The notes: generated by a model not told the origin, from the sequence alone. A DNA stretch of 64,000 nucleotides from Amyelois transitella (GCF_032362555.1 NC_083523.1:2517501-2581500); one strand, 5' to 3'. Counted from the first letter of the stretch, positions 32,612 through 45,043 are shown. Program-made: numbers and translations.

Positions 32612-35399
32612 ATGTTAAAGGTATCTTAAATGTTATTTTATATAGTGTATATTTGCTATATGAAAGAGCCCAAGTTAATTTAACCTAATATTTCAGGGTA
32701 TGGTAAGCTTAGTTACCGGTGGAGCATCAGGACTTGGTAAAGCAACTGTTGAGAGACTTATAAAGAATGGAGGAAAGGTTGTAGTCCTAGATATTCAAGC
32801 TACACGCGCACAGGAAGTTGCAAAGCGTCTCGGTGACAATGTTTTGGTCTCACCAGGGTGTGTAAGTATCTTAATAATAATAAAACTTTTCATCATCTAA
32901 AGCATTTTTATCTATATTTATATGAACATAAACATCTGTTCCGGAAAACTGTTGTTCTACCCATTATTTCGAAGGCCTTTAATCTGCTCTGTTTTGGGCG
33001 GTTTTAGTGGTGTCTCTCTTCCTTTACTTCGTCATATTATTCCTCCACTGCAGCAAATGTTTGAAATGAATGAAAAAAAACGTCACATGCTCTGAAAGCA
33101 AGTTTAAAATGAAATAGTTGAAAGTACTGAGAAAGGTGCCTATTTTCCTGTAATTTACTGTTATTGTATGTTTTGTTTGAAAATGTACACGGACAAATCC
33201 GTGTGCATCAAGTAGTTAGATATAATTTTCTGTTATTCCCAGGTAACATCAGAAGATGATGTAAAGAAAGCAATAGATCTAGCCAAAACAAAGTTTGGAT
33301 GTCTTAACACAGTGGTGAACTGCGCTGGACATTCCGAAACTCACCAGATATATAATTTTAACAAAGACGAGGCGTGTCAGGCTGATGGTTTCCTTAAATG
33401 TGTAAATGTAAGTATATTTTATTTAATAACCCTCTGACCTCCACTGACTGACCTTCAGTGTCTGTGGGAAACTTTCCTCATATGCTAGTGTCACTGTAAG
33501 ATTCATTAATGAAACACTTGAAAAAAGTATTTATATAAGTGACCAGACCATAATGTTAACATACAACTGTGTGCCGTGTACAAAAATAATAGAACCACTC
33601 CATCTCTTTCCCATGGATGTTGTAAAAGGCGACTAAGGGATAGACTTACAAACTTGAGATTTTTTTATAGGTGATGGGCTAGCAACCTGGCACTATTTGA
33701 ATATCAATCCTAACATTAAGCCAAATTGCTGATCATGGCCATTCAGTCTTTTCAAGATTGTTGGCTCTGTCTACCCTGCATAGGTTATAGACATGACCAT
33801 ATATATGTATGTAACTATGTTAATAAGTACAGTAGACAACGAAAAAGATACTAAAATATATTTGTTACATAGAATAAAAAACTTCTACCTTACATTTTCA
33901 GGTAAACACAGTTGGCACATTCAATGTTATTCGTCTAGCAGCCGGGGTCATAGGTAAAAATGCACCAGACGAAAACGGCCAGAGAGGGGTTATAGTGAAT
34001 ACTGCATCAACTATCGCATTCGAGGGAGATATTGGACAATTTGGCTACGCAGCATCCAGTGCAGCTATAATAGGAATGACATTGCCAATAGCAAGAGAAT
34101 TTGCCTCTCAAGGGATTCGAGTTATGACTATAGCACCAGGTAATTAACATCCTACTAATATTATAAATGCGAAAGTTTGTGAGTATGTCATCAAGGGATT
34201 CGAGTTATGACTATAGCACCAGGTAATTAACATCCTACTAATATTATAAATGCGAAAGTTTGTGAGTATGTCATTATGGATGTTTGTTACTCTTTCACGC
34301 AAAAACTACTCGAACTGATTACGATGAAATTTGGTATGTAGGTAGCTGAAGACCCAGAATAACATATAGGCTACTTTTTATCCCGGAGTTCCCGCGGGAT
34401 TGATTCCACGCGGACGAAGTCGCGGGCGGCCTCTAGTACATACATATAATTACGTCTCTATTTCTTGCCGTGCAAAAAGAGTAGTGAGAGTGAGAGTGAT
34501 AGTCCATGTTCAGCTTATAAAGGTAATTTTCTTTTATTAATAAGTTTACGTATATTAAAGGTCATAGCAGGTAAAACGTAAGACCTAGGTATGATTCAGA
34601 CCGCATCAGCCCAACCTGGGAGGCATTTAATAACGCAGGAAAGAAAATTGATTCTTATAACAAGGAGTTAAAGTTCATAATGGTTATGAACTTTTGACTG
34701 TACAACAATAATACTTTTAGATATACTACAAAACATTGGTAAACTACGACAAATGGAAAGTTATATAATTATTGGTCTAGGTTTGTGCTAAAGTGCCGTG
34801 TGGTGCCCGCAACAATACAAAAAAGAATAGGACCACTCCATCTCTTTCCCATGGATGTCGTAAAAGGCGACTAAGGGATAGGCTTATAAATTTGCGATCC
34901 TTTTTTTAGGCGATGGGCTAGCAACCTGTCACTATTTGGATCTAAATTCCATCATTAAGCCGAGCAGCTGAACGTGGCCATTCAGTCTTTTCGGGACTAT
35001 TGGCTCTGTCTACCCCGTAAGGGATATAGACGTGACTATGTATGTTTGTGCTAAACAGCCTCTGTCATCATGTAGATACATATGTAAGGGTTAAAAACCA
35101 TGACATTGGCAGAATCACCGAAAGTCCGGTGGGAGCCATATTATAGAAAAGAAAAAAGGGTTAAAAATCAGAATGTGTGTAAAAATTACCTGTTTTGTTC
35201 TCTAGGTTTGTTCGACACACCTCTTCTCACATATCTACCCGAGAAGATGATACAGTTTCTCTGCAGAATGACACCGTTCCCCTCCCGCCTGGGCAAGCCT
35301 GAGGAGTTCGCGCAGTTGGTCACTAGTATAGTGGAGAACCCCATGTTGAACGGCACTGTTATAAGGCTGGATGGAGCCCAGAGGTGGTTCCCGCTTTGA
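32612..35399 (+). CDS. scu: 3-hydroxyacyl-CoA dehydrogenase type 2-like SDR (HSD17B10/scully), catalytic Lys absent
   Basis: Short-chain dehydrogenase of the mitochondrial HSD17B10 type, which in the family oxidises 3-hydroxyacyl-CoA and steroids with NAD and also serves in mitochondrial RNase P. Five exons (32612-32620, 32697-32861, 33243-33407, 33902-34139, 35206-35399) give 256 residues, the usual length. The first exon codes only MLK, giving the family N-terminus [16 protein letters not shown] with the TGxxxGxG motif (10-17). [21 protein letters not shown], serine 149 in VNTAS, and [17 protein letters not shown] are present. The active-site tyrosine 162 is kept, but the expected YxxxK reads Y-A-A-S-S, so lysine 166 is replaced by serine. 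The conserved Asp before VTSE is Cys. An 83-bp tandem duplication covers the end of exon 4 and its donor, and a Helitron fills the start of intron 4. It could be a paralogue of a true scully gene elsewhere. Confidence 0.9.
33571..33814 (+). mobile_element. SINE-like retroposon
   Basis: Nearly complete copy in dehydrogenase intron 3 (head GTGCCGTGTACAAAAATA). Confidence 0.8.
34108..34273 (+). repeat. 83-bp tandem duplication over exon 4 donor
   Basis: 34108-34190 and 34191-34273 are direct copies. Each holds the last 32 coding bases of exon 4, the donor (CCAG|GTAATTAAC) and the first 40 or so bases of a Lep1-type Helitron. The downstream copy therefore offers a second, identical donor at 34223. 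Confidence 0.93.
34150..34437 (+). mobile_element. Lep1-type Helitron in dehydrogenase intron 4
   Basis: It starts TCCTACTAATATTATAAATG and ends with CGGACGAAGTCGCGGGC plus CTAGT, next to an A on the left. The first part is doubled by the 83-bp duplication. It is non-autonomous, with no coding content. Confidence 0.8.
34792..35045 (+). mobile_element. SINE-like retroposon
   Basis: Full-length copy close to consensus in dehydrogenase intron 4. Confidence 0.85.
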
Positions 35400-35465
35400 G
35401 TAGATAAGACCAAATATAGTTGTTAAGTAGTTATTTTGGCTTTTATTTCTGTTGAAGAAACTATA

Positions 35466-35552
35466 CCTGTCACATCATAAAGCCGTACCTTGCAGTGTTT
35501 TTGAGATTGTTGGCTCTGTTTACCCCGTAAGGGATAAAGACGTGGGTATATA
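35466..35552 (+). mobile_element. SINE-like tail fragment
   Basis: Tail only, just after the dehydrogenase stop codon, so probably within its 3' UTR. Confidence 0.65.
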
Positions 35553-35626
35553 TATATAAACATATGTATATGTAAGAAGAAATCTTTTCTATTGAAAGTA
35601 ATTTACGATCACGGTTTCCACGTATA

Positions 35627-35921
35627 CAGGGTGACTTTTAATTCAACTGCATAAATTTAACTGTGAAGTGTACTCATCTAAAGGATATTTAAAAACATTA
35701 AAAGAAAATTATCGGTTCATATTTCAGAAAGTATGAAAAAAATAAAAGTATCAAAATCCACGATCCTAAATACGTCATATCACCCCGGCCGGCGGAAAAG
35801 CGACGCGTAAGATTCAGAGGTCAACGACACAATTCATTCAGCTGAGCGATCTCGATAACTCTGTACTTTACTTGATCTTGATACTAGAAAAATAATTTAT
35901 TTTTCAGACATTTATTTACAT
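35627..35921 (+). repeat. Unclassified interspersed repeat, copy 2
   Basis: Very similar to 18-297, with about 15 extra bases after the first 30 or so. Both copies are in the same orientation, more than 35 kb apart. Confidence 0.85.
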
Positions 35922-38900
35922 GTTTAGTTTTAATTTCTTTTTGTAGTATTGGTATGTATTAAAGCGTGTGACGTAGTTTTTGAGGGTTTTTTAAATGTGA
36001 AAATGATGACGTTTAATTTAAATAAAATAGGCTCAAACGGCTCAGAAGCATGGGTATAGTCTATGTTTAAAAGGATGCAGTTGTTTTAAATCTTTGTTCC
36101 TGTTTGCTGAAGGCGCAGAATGCTTCGCTGTCATTGGTTGTTGGCGTGTGACGTAAACTAACACTATTTCAATCGTAGTAACCTGTCACTATTTAAACCT
36201 CAATTGCATCATTAACCCTTACCATTAAACATGGCCTTGCAGTGTTTTTGAGATTGTTACCTCTTGTCTATCCCAACCAGTCTCGTTATTAGCCCATCGC
36301 CTAAAAAACGTATCTCAAGTTTATTTCCCTTGATTGATTTTTACAATCTGCAAGGCAAGAGAATCAACTGACTGACACTTTGTTTTTTTTTTCGTAGAAG
36401 CTGGCACTATATAAATGTGCTTGGTCCCTGAGTCGCCTTTTACGACATATATCGGACAGATATGAGAGTGACCCTGTTGTAAATTGCCCCGAACTACAAG
36501 AAACTGAAATTCTATGGAGTTTAGGTAGAATCGAGAACGTTAAAAGATTGTGCCTTACGGTACTCTGTTTGTCTTGTTCGACTCAAAACTGGTCCTTCGA
36601 GGCCGGATTTATCATTTATCTCCTGTAGTGCGCGGTAACAATACCAGCTGTTATAAAATTGATCGCACGATTATTTTAATAGTAAGTATAGATTTTGCGC
36701 TACCTTCTAAGAGTTCGATACACTGGGCGTAAATTGCAAAATTTCTGTTAATACGTCTTATGTCGGAATAAGATATTTGCCTTCTCGACGTTCGTAAATA
36801 TACTTACTCGAAGTTTGATAGGAGATAGACTGAAGAGTGCGAGATTCAACGGATAATATCACAATATCCATACTTGTCCACCAAAATAAATGCGATTTTA
36901 AGCTTACGCGAAAATAGTTAACCGAGCGACCGAAGTGTCCGAGGTCTGAAAATCAATCAGGATCTGTCAATATATTTATTAAGTTCGTGGGTTAACGAAA
37001 TGGGTTAAGTCGTTTTGTAAAAAAAAAAAGAAAAATAAATAAAAGTGTCCGCGAGGGCAAGTCTGAGGCGAATAATTAATTTAGTATGCTCAAATATACA
37101 CGATAACATACAGATTCAGTTAGCTTTAAGCACCTTAGCGTTATGCTAATCAGTTCAGTAATTCCAAAGAATGATACCAACATACAGGTGCGTCGTAAAA
37201 GCCCGTTCTATAAACAGATAAAAGTAGTTTAAGGCACCACACTCTTCGTCATAAAACACTTATGCAATCGCCCTAACGAGATTATTCATTGCATTTTTAC
37301 TGCTTCATCCGACGCTCTCAGCGGGACACAGATGGTTTTATTGATATAGAAGTTTTGCCCGCGACGTTGCCTTTCAATTTTGAAATGGCTTTGCCTTTTT
37401 TCATTTTCGACTTGTTTTCGTGTGTCTTCTTATTGTTTCATCATTATAGTCCGGCGTTAGTACTCGTTGCGCCTTTGTCATACAACCAAGATGATTGGGT
37501 AGGTAAAGTTTTACACGAAGCGAGTCTTCTATTCCAGTTGTCTGAAAAAACGAGTGAAGGAACGTAACTTAGAAAACAGTCATAGGACTGTAGGATTATA
37601 GGATATTAGGATTTGAATATAATGCATCATCCTTTTTGGTCGGATAACTTAACCGCTCGCTCGTAAATCCCGTACCTGTAAATGGGGGTGTAATATTTTA
37701 TATTAATTAATGAGATAACAGCCACAGTTCTGTCGCTCTGAGACCAATCTTGTCAATGAATGTACAATTTTTCATAATTTTATTGTCTGATTACGAAGTG
37801 AAAACCTCACCTGTCACTAGATATATCTGGGTCTTTAATTCTACTATTGTCTTTGTCTACCTTACGATGTTACAAGCTAAAGGAACGTACGTCTTAAAGC
37901 AGGTTACTATTCGTACATATGACACGCCTTTACTGAGTCAATTCACGAAATACACCAATCTCGTGAAATACCTTTCCCATCTAGCGTTATACACAGAAAC
38001 CGCATACCAAACCATATTCATCAAAGTAAAAACATGTGACAACCGAAGCAACGCAACAGCTCTCGTCAGGGGTAAGTTCACGTTTGGCGAGTCCACTGGG
38101 CCGAGTGACGGTAATGTTTATCTTATTTTATCAATTAGTTCCGTTGTTTGATATAGTGCATATTTCGAGTAAAACCAAAGCGTAGTTTAAATTCGTCAAA
38201 AGTTACTATATTGTAATTATGCTAGCGGTTCTGATGATGAAATTAAAGAAGAGGGTATTTGTAATGTACAAAAATGGGTAAAGATTTTCTCGAATTCGTT
38301 AAAAACAAATTTCTAGCGGATGGTACAATATACGTACTCGTTTGCTGTGAACGTAGCAATTTTTTTTTTCAATACTAAAGTTTAACTTTTTAATGTTACC
38401 GCGTACCTTAAATTTTTTTTGCCCCAACTCGAATTAGAGCCAATGATTGTAACACAGTTTCATTATAAATTTTGTACACATACCATTCATCATAACAATT
38501 TTTAACGGACTCTTCTTTTGGCTTTTAATGTTACACTCTTAAACCTCTCAAGTAAAGCCCGCAGTAAGCCATTGACCATATGCCTTTCTCTAGCATTTGA
38601 AGCCTGATTTGAAGTGAAAGAGCGTTGAGAAACGGTAAGTTTCTCAACGCTCTTTCACTTGACCAATGTAACTATCACCAACGACCTCAATTTGCAATGA
38701 CAGCTTGACTGATGAACTTAAGCAAATGTGCAAGCATAATAAATCGGCATAAATCATAATACAGAGCTTGTGACTTTTTTGTTTTGTATTGTGCTTCTTA
38801 TAAGTTAATCCAAGGTGAGGTACGATCTTTCATTGGGATATTCCATTGGAAAGTTATGGTAAAGAGCTTTTGTAGTATATACTCAAGATGAAGATACAAG

Positions 38901-41140
38901 TACTTGATATGCTTAGGTATTAGTTTGAAGGTTTATCGATAGTCGTATGGTGAGGGAAAACATCGTATGGAAACTTACACATTAGCAATTTATCGTAGGT
39001 TTGAAAAGGACATAAAATGGTTTGCTTAAATTACCTACTTAAATGGAGTTAAATAACTGTCAATTACAAATTGTCAGAGAGGAGGAGAGAACCAGGATAT
39101 TTATATTACATGTAGAAGTTAAAATGTCAATACAACTTTGACTAACAAGTTCCTAGTAAAATATTTAAATTCAGAAAACCGAAGAGTGAGCGAGCGAGTG
39201 AGGATCCGAAATTTAAACTCATTAAACTGATTTAACTCCTATGGACATTTACATTGTATAATACACGACATAAAAGGAATTTTATCTTGTCTGAATCGAG
39301 GGACAAAACGTTTAAAGAAAAACGTCGGGTGCCCCATACTGTGACAGATTAGTAACCTTTATTATAATAAAGATAAAGTTTTGTTTCGTCTGTTTGTATA
39401 ATATGCGTGTGAGGAAAGTTCTCCATCAATCATATAAGACAGGAATGACATTGTTGGACCGGGAACAGTTGGATTCTGTACATTGCTTGGCGTTTCGTAA
39501 TATTTTTGATAGTTAATGGTTATGATGATGATATGTAGTTCGCTGAGAACTGGCGTCGTCGGTAGTACCTACTATTCGTCTTAAGCAGTGTACTCGTTCA
39601 AAATGTGTAAAAGGTTCGAATATTTCCCTGTCATAACATTTTCCCGATGGAATTTTCAGCTATTGACTGTAAACATACCGTAAAACCAAAACCCTCTAAC
39701 CTTGAGTTTAAGACGCACATAATCGTTGTTTTTCCTAAGTGATATGAGTCACAAAACAAAAAAATAAAAACGATGTGGTGAACTTATCCCACGGGTTGAA
39801 TGGCGACCTGAATTAATTAAGGAGATAAGTAGTGTAAAAATAATACGTTTGCTAGCAAAGCAATGGTCACCATATAATTTTAAAACCTACTCGTCCTTTG
39901 ATACACATAAAAATGCTACAACCACACACATCGCCAGTACAATTAGCTAATTGTTCCATAATTAAGCCCTGTCTTGTTTTATCATTAAGTTAATTAAAAT
40001 GTCTTGCAACTTCAGGTAAAATTTGGAACAATGTTGTTTGGTAATAACTCGACAAAATTAAATTTTAGGCTTTAGAAATTAGTATCGTTTGTTTCATATA
40101 TGGATGCTTTCTCAAATTACGTGATAAAATGATGGTTGAGTAAGTATACCATTAGTACAAGGCTTTGAACATACTTTTGTGATAATCATTCTGTTGAATT
40201 TGTTCCTATATTTATTTAGTACTTTAATATAATGGCTTCCTGAAAACGATTATTTACACATGCTCACACGGATTTCTATTCTCCTTTACGGGGTAAATAG
40301 CAAAACCAAATAGAAACAAGACGTGAGGCTGTGACAAGGCTTATTGATGAAATGATGATATTCAGTGATAGCGATAGATTCACCTATGTAAAAGGTATTC
40401 TCAATAGAGAAGCTGTGGCGACTTCACAAATATCACATGCCATCAACCAATCGCAGTGGATTGGAGCATAAATACAACCTCCGACTTAACATCGTCAGTG
40501 TCGCGTCAGGCATAAACCTAGCCTGGCAGAAGATCTTCCCTTTGTGGCGGCTACAAAGTCATTTAAAAGTAAATTTCGTAGACTTTTACTAAAAGAGAAG
40601 CAACTGCGGCACATTTTGGTTTTTTTTTCTTCAGTCCCAGACTAGCACGGAAGATCAGACAAACTAAAATATCACTTTATTTTTAAACTGGTTTAATTTC
40701 TGAAAACCTTTGATAGTATCGTGATTCTCCATAATCGCCACTTTTTAATCTGTGCCCCGGTGACAGTTGCAACTGGTACCTAATTGGATGTGATTGTGAA
40801 TCTGATGGTCCTTGGGGTGGTGGGAACAAATGATACTCTTTGGACATAACCATAGAGCCTACTCGGTGATGTATATAAAAAAAATCAATGTCTAAAAATG
40901 TAAACCTACATAAGTAGATTTAAAAAAATCTCTATATCCAATTTTTTTCTATACTTACCATAATTATCAACATAATTTTTAGACAATTCTTGTGAAAAGG
41001 CAGGTCAAGATTACCTTAAACTGACATGAAAAGATGATTTTAAAGTTTAAATGCTATCTTTTGCGGTTATTGAATTTGGCAGTCTAGTAAGTAACTAAGA
41101 ATTTGATATCGAGAATAAATCGTGACGAGATAGTGATATA
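35922..41140. other. Gene-poor stretch
   Basis: No host exon is recognised. There are decayed SINE-like traces near 36.18-36.35 kb and a perfect short hairpin at 38612-38660. Open frames at 37289-37567 (92 codons) and 37750-38151 (133 codons) match no family I know, show no domain, and are not supported as genes. Confidence 0.5.
38612..38660. repeat. Perfect 22-bp hairpin
   Basis: Arms 38612-38633 and 38639-38660 (containing GAAAGAGCGTTGAGAAAC) are exact complements around a 5-nt loop GGTAA. Confidence 0.93.
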
Positions 41141-41265
41141 CCTAATACCCTTTTCCCGGAGGGGTAGGCAGAGACTACACTTACCAAGATCCCTTCATAC
41201 TTATTTTGTTTTATCTACTCGCACTTAAGCTCGCCGGTTTAGGGTACTCTTGACCATTGCAAGAA
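40985..41265. mobile_element. Two opposed LINE tail remnants
   Basis: 40985-41090 resembles the LINE tail region on plus. About 41140-41265 is inverted (TTTTCCCGGAGGGGTAGGCAGA). Confidence 0.5.
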
Positions 41266-41542
41266 ATATTAAAATGAGAATTCAAAGCCCTATAAATGCA
41301 ATGTATTTCAATTTCAACATTTCACTTGTATCTAAGGTGATTTAATGTCATATGTTATTGAGATACGATCTGTGTCATAGGAGTAACATGTCAAAGTAAC
41401 TCTAATAAATGGGGTTCAAAGATTTGACTTTCAAAAGACAATAAGCCCGCATGCTTGAGTCAAGCTTTTGTCTTATGCAATTGTTGCATAAACCGACCGG
41501 TCTCACAACAATCTATTGGGACACACGGTCAGGAAGGATAGA

Positions 41543-41695
41543 ATAGAATAGAATAGATTTATTTTCAAAATTGGATACAAGGTATCACTTATTGACGTTA
41601 CATGATTTAAATCTAATTATAACTACTACCGCTTCCAAAGCGCATGTGTAGAAGGAGCGGCGGAACAAATTACACTGCAGCATTTTCATCGCATC
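41543..41695 (-). repeat. Retroposon 3' end, TTCTA-tailed family
   Basis: Inverted relative to 22730-22883 and highly similar over the whole stretch. Confidence 0.78.
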
Positions 41696-41991
41696 TTCTT
41701 CCTCCTGGCCCCGGTTACATTCTCACCTCCTCAAAGCTCGGAGTTTGGGGTGCGCCATTTTACCCTGATCCTAGATTTAGTGAGTCTTGTTTCTACATGA
41801 AGCGATTCGCATCTGACTTAGCCCAAATTTTTTTTTATAATAGATTTTAATGCCTTTGTCTTCAATCTACCTGGTGGTAAGCAAGATGATGCTTAAGTTG
41901 GTGTACGCAAGCTCAAATACATAGTGCCTATTCACTCTTGCCAAGAGAACAAGATGCCAAATTGGTTCATAGTTACACATCCAGTTGTCTG

Positions 41992-42064
41992 AATGTACAG
42001 ATATTCAGTCTCTCCAAGACTGCTGGCTCTGTCTACCCCGCAAGGGATATAGACGTGATTTTAA
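41992..42064 (+). mobile_element. SINE-like tail fragment
   Basis: GTACAGATATTCAGTCTC to GGATATAGACGTGATTTTAA. Confidence 0.65.
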
Positions 42065-42301
42065 TACGTTATCCGCAATGACAATGTGTGACTCAAATCC
42101 GTCTAAGTTGCACAGGGCGCCATATAATAAGTGACCCACTGCGCGCCACTACCGAATAGCTCATTGTTATAGAAATACCTCAGCCAGTTTCCTATATCAT
42201 ATACGATAGTAATAAACCATTTGTTATAGCTTTAACGAGATATTATTTAGGTTTGATTTACTGGCTGGCTGATTCTTTAAAGTTGAAGTTCGTTGCTTAA
42301 T

Positions 42302-42600
42302 CTATACATATAATAAAATAGTAAAAATATTTTGTCTGTACATTTAGTATTTTTGACTGAAATGGATAGAGGGACACTTAAAATGAATAATAGAAAGCAA
42401 AAATTTTTTTTTTGAATTTCTTGTCTGTCTGTATGTATGATCACGATTATCTCCGAAAGTACTGAACCGATTTACTTTCACTAATTGCTTTGTTTTAACT
42501 CAGAAGAACATTTAAAGTTTGTTTCATCAAAATCGGTTCACTAAAAAAAAAGTTATCAACATTTGAATGAACTCAAGGCATGAGTTTGCCTGCAAATAAG
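42302..42600 (+). mobile_element. Helitron-like element, 5' part
   Basis: CTATACATATAATAAAATAG, then TCCGAAAGTACTGAACCGAT and AAAATCGGTTCA. Its first 65 bases align with the outer element at 43036. Confidence 0.55.
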
Positions 42601-42675
42601 TTACGAAATTTAAAATTCAACGTCATTTATCATTATACGACAGCATTACACCTATAGCATATAAATATAAGTGAA

Positions 42676-42853
42676 AGGCGACTAAGGGATATGCTTACAA
42701 ACTTGGGATTCGTTTTTAAGCGATGGGCGAGCAACCTATCACTATTTGAATCTCAATTCTATCATTAAGCAAAATAGCTGAACGTGGCAGTGTTTTCAAG
42801 CCTGTTGGCTCTGTCTACCCCGCATGGGATATAGACGTGACCATATGTATGTA
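42676..42853 (+). mobile_element. SINE-like fragment, 5' truncated
   Basis: It starts at GGCGACTAAGGGATATGC and ends in TATGTATGTA. Confidence 0.75.
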
Positions 42854-42884
42854 GTCTACTGTAATTTCGACACCACCGCAACGG

Positions 42885-42960
42885 CTTCGATGGTCCAGTG
42901 GTTAGCGCGTGAGACTGTGAAGTTGACGGTCCAAGTTCGAGTCCCAACAAAAACAAGATA
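42885..42960 (+). mobile_element. tRNA-derived SINE head
   Basis: GATGGTCCAGTGGTTAGCGC (A-box-like) and AAGTTCGAGTCCC (B-box-like) about 35 bp apart, with no complete cloverleaf. Confidence 0.6.
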
Positions 42961-43035
42961 TGAATTAATATTTATTAAAAATATTTTTTTTGTGTTGTTT
43001 GAGTATTTTATTAAAAAAAACTGAAAATCAAAATA

Positions 43036-43985
43036 CTACATATAATAAAACGGTAAAAATATTTTGTCTGTTTATTTAATACTAGCTGTGCCCGCGACTT
43101 CGTCCGCGTGGAATAGTTATTTTGGGTATCATATTTATTTTTGCAAACATCCTCCTCGGCTTTATCAATTAAAGCTGCTAATTGTTATGCGATTTGGCGA
43201 TGACTTGGCCCACATCATTACCCGCGACCGAACGGAGACCGTATATATGCGTTTAGGGTGAGAGGTCAGGTGGTCACGCGTATTAGAAAGAACGCTGGTT
43301 CGCCGTATTAAATGTTTCGCTGCAAATTGCTTAAAACGACTATATCTCAAAACCTATTCGTCTGATTTATATACTGTAAATGGCAATTTTAGTCTACATG
43401 AAAAGCCGAAAGTAATAAACATATTTATTTGGATAAGGATTAATACTGAATTAAAGAAAATTGGTTTCAAAATAACTTATGTTTATAATGAAAAATAATC
43501 TTAAAAAATGAACATAAAAGTGGTTATTGTAAGTAAACCATAAGAGATAGATATATGCTCTCGCGGACTTTTTTGTGGCAAAAAATGAGTACTTCACATC
43601 TTAAGTACATTGTTTTACTATATCTTTGTTGGTTTGCGCAGCGTTCGCGTGGAAAGCTCGGAGATGGCCGACTCATTCAACTTTCACCTGCATTGTTGAC
43701 GTTTCCCGTAGGAAATCCGGAATAAAATGTAGCCTATAGCCTTCCACGATAAATAGACTATCTAACAGTGAAAGAATTATTCAAATCGGTTCAGTAGTTT
43801 CTGAGATTAGCGCGTTTAAACAAACAAACAAAACAAACTCTTCAGCTTTATAATATTAGTATAGATTTTGACTGAAACGAATAGAGATTTTTTTTACATT
43901 TTTTGTCTGTCTGTCTGTCTGTATCTGACTGTATGGTTAAGATTCAACTCGAACTTTACGCGGACGAAGTCGCGGGCAACAGCTA
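43036..43985 (+). mobile_element. Helitron with another Helitron nested in it
   Basis: Outer element: start CTACATATAATAAAACGG, resumes at about 43867 with TTTTGACTGAAACGAATAGA, and ends GCGGACGAAGTCGCGGGCAA plus CAGCTAGT. Confidence 0.7.
43081..43866 (-). mobile_element. Inner Lep1-type Helitron, inverted
   Basis: Starts CTAGCTGTGCCCGCGACTTC (complement of the 3' end) and ends TTTATAATATTAGTATAG (complement of the 5' end). About 785 bp, non-coding. Confidence 0.78.
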
Positions 43986-44219
43986 GTCTTATATATAAAA
44001 TTCTCGTGTCACAATGTTTGTCTCCGTACTCCTCCGAAACGGCTTAACCGATTTTAACCAAATTTTGCATGCATATTCAGTAGGTCTAAGAATCGGCTAA
44101 CATCTATTTTTCATACCTCTTATTGATAAGGGTTGTCCACACTTGACAATTTTTTTTACCTAGAAATTACTTAAAAATTATTTATATGGCAAAACAACGT
44201 TTGCCGGGACAGCTAGTAA
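43986..44219 (+). mobile_element. Helitron-like element, second type
   Basis: AAAATTCTCGTGTCACAATG ... GCCGGGACAGCTAGTAA. It directly follows the outer Helitron's CTAGT end. Confidence 0.65.
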
Positions 44220-44442
44220 TTTAAAAAAAAATAGTTTCATAACCTCCTACGGTAACAGTATCTCTCTTTAGTTTGTGACGGTAACCACAAGGGTGTGCAC
44301 TTTGTTAACGCTATACTTCTTCTTGTGGTTACCGTAGGAGGCGACTGAAGGATAAAAAATGACAATAATCCACGAATGAGCAATAATAGCTTTTTACTGA
44401 ATTATCTAGTTCCTTTATTGTTTGTTTCCTTTATTCCTTTAT

Positions 44443-44703
44443 TGTGCCGTGTAGTTCCCGGCACCAATCCAAATAGGAATAGGACCACTCCATCTCTTCC
44501 CATGGATTTCGTAAAAAGCGACTAAGGGGTAGGCTTACAAACTTGGGATTCTTTTTTAGGCGATGGGCTAGCAACCTATCACTATTTGAATCTCAATTCT
44601 ATCATTAAGCCAAATAGCTGAACGCGGCCATTCAGACTTTTCAAGACTGTTGGCTCTGTCTAGCCCACAAGGGATATAGACGTGACCATATGTATGTATG
44701 TAT
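44443..44703 (+). mobile_element. SINE-like retroposon, full length
   Basis: Head GTGCCGTGTAGTTCCCGGCA; TATGTATGTAT tail; close to consensus. Confidence 0.85.
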
Positions 44704-44949
44704 TTAAAAACAGGACATGTAATTTCTCACTAATCATAAGATTAAGACACACACCTCATTGTACGTCCTCAACTCGTCTTATCGTCCTTTGTTCACTCCT
44801 CCCCATTCCGTTTGTTTAGGACCTTGTTAATTACAAACAAACAGACGCCAGACATGTTGGATTTTGTGAACCTAACGGTAGAAGCCAGAAAAATATATTT
44901 TTATGCTAGTTTTTTTAGATTGAATATAAATTCCATCACAAAACCATAC

Positions 44950-45043
44950 AACTGAACGTCTAGTCGCTATGTATGACATCCATGGATAGAGATGGATTGG
45001 TCCTATTCTTTTTTCTATTGGTGCCGGGAACCACACGGCACTC
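44950..45043 (-). mobile_element. SINE-like head fragment
   Basis: Inverted; ends in the complement of GTGCCGTGTGGTTCCCGGCA. Confidence 0.7.

Noticed and set aside
37289-38151. Frames of 92 and 133 codons as host exons
   Set aside because: No recognisable domain, no consistent splice partners and no paralogue in the window; length is within chance for this composition.
42885-42960. Functional tRNA gene
   Set aside because: A- and B-box-like motifs are present, but no complete cloverleaf with acceptor stem is visible, and similar heads recur in SINE copies at 10.6, 48.9, 53.2 and 59.7 kb.
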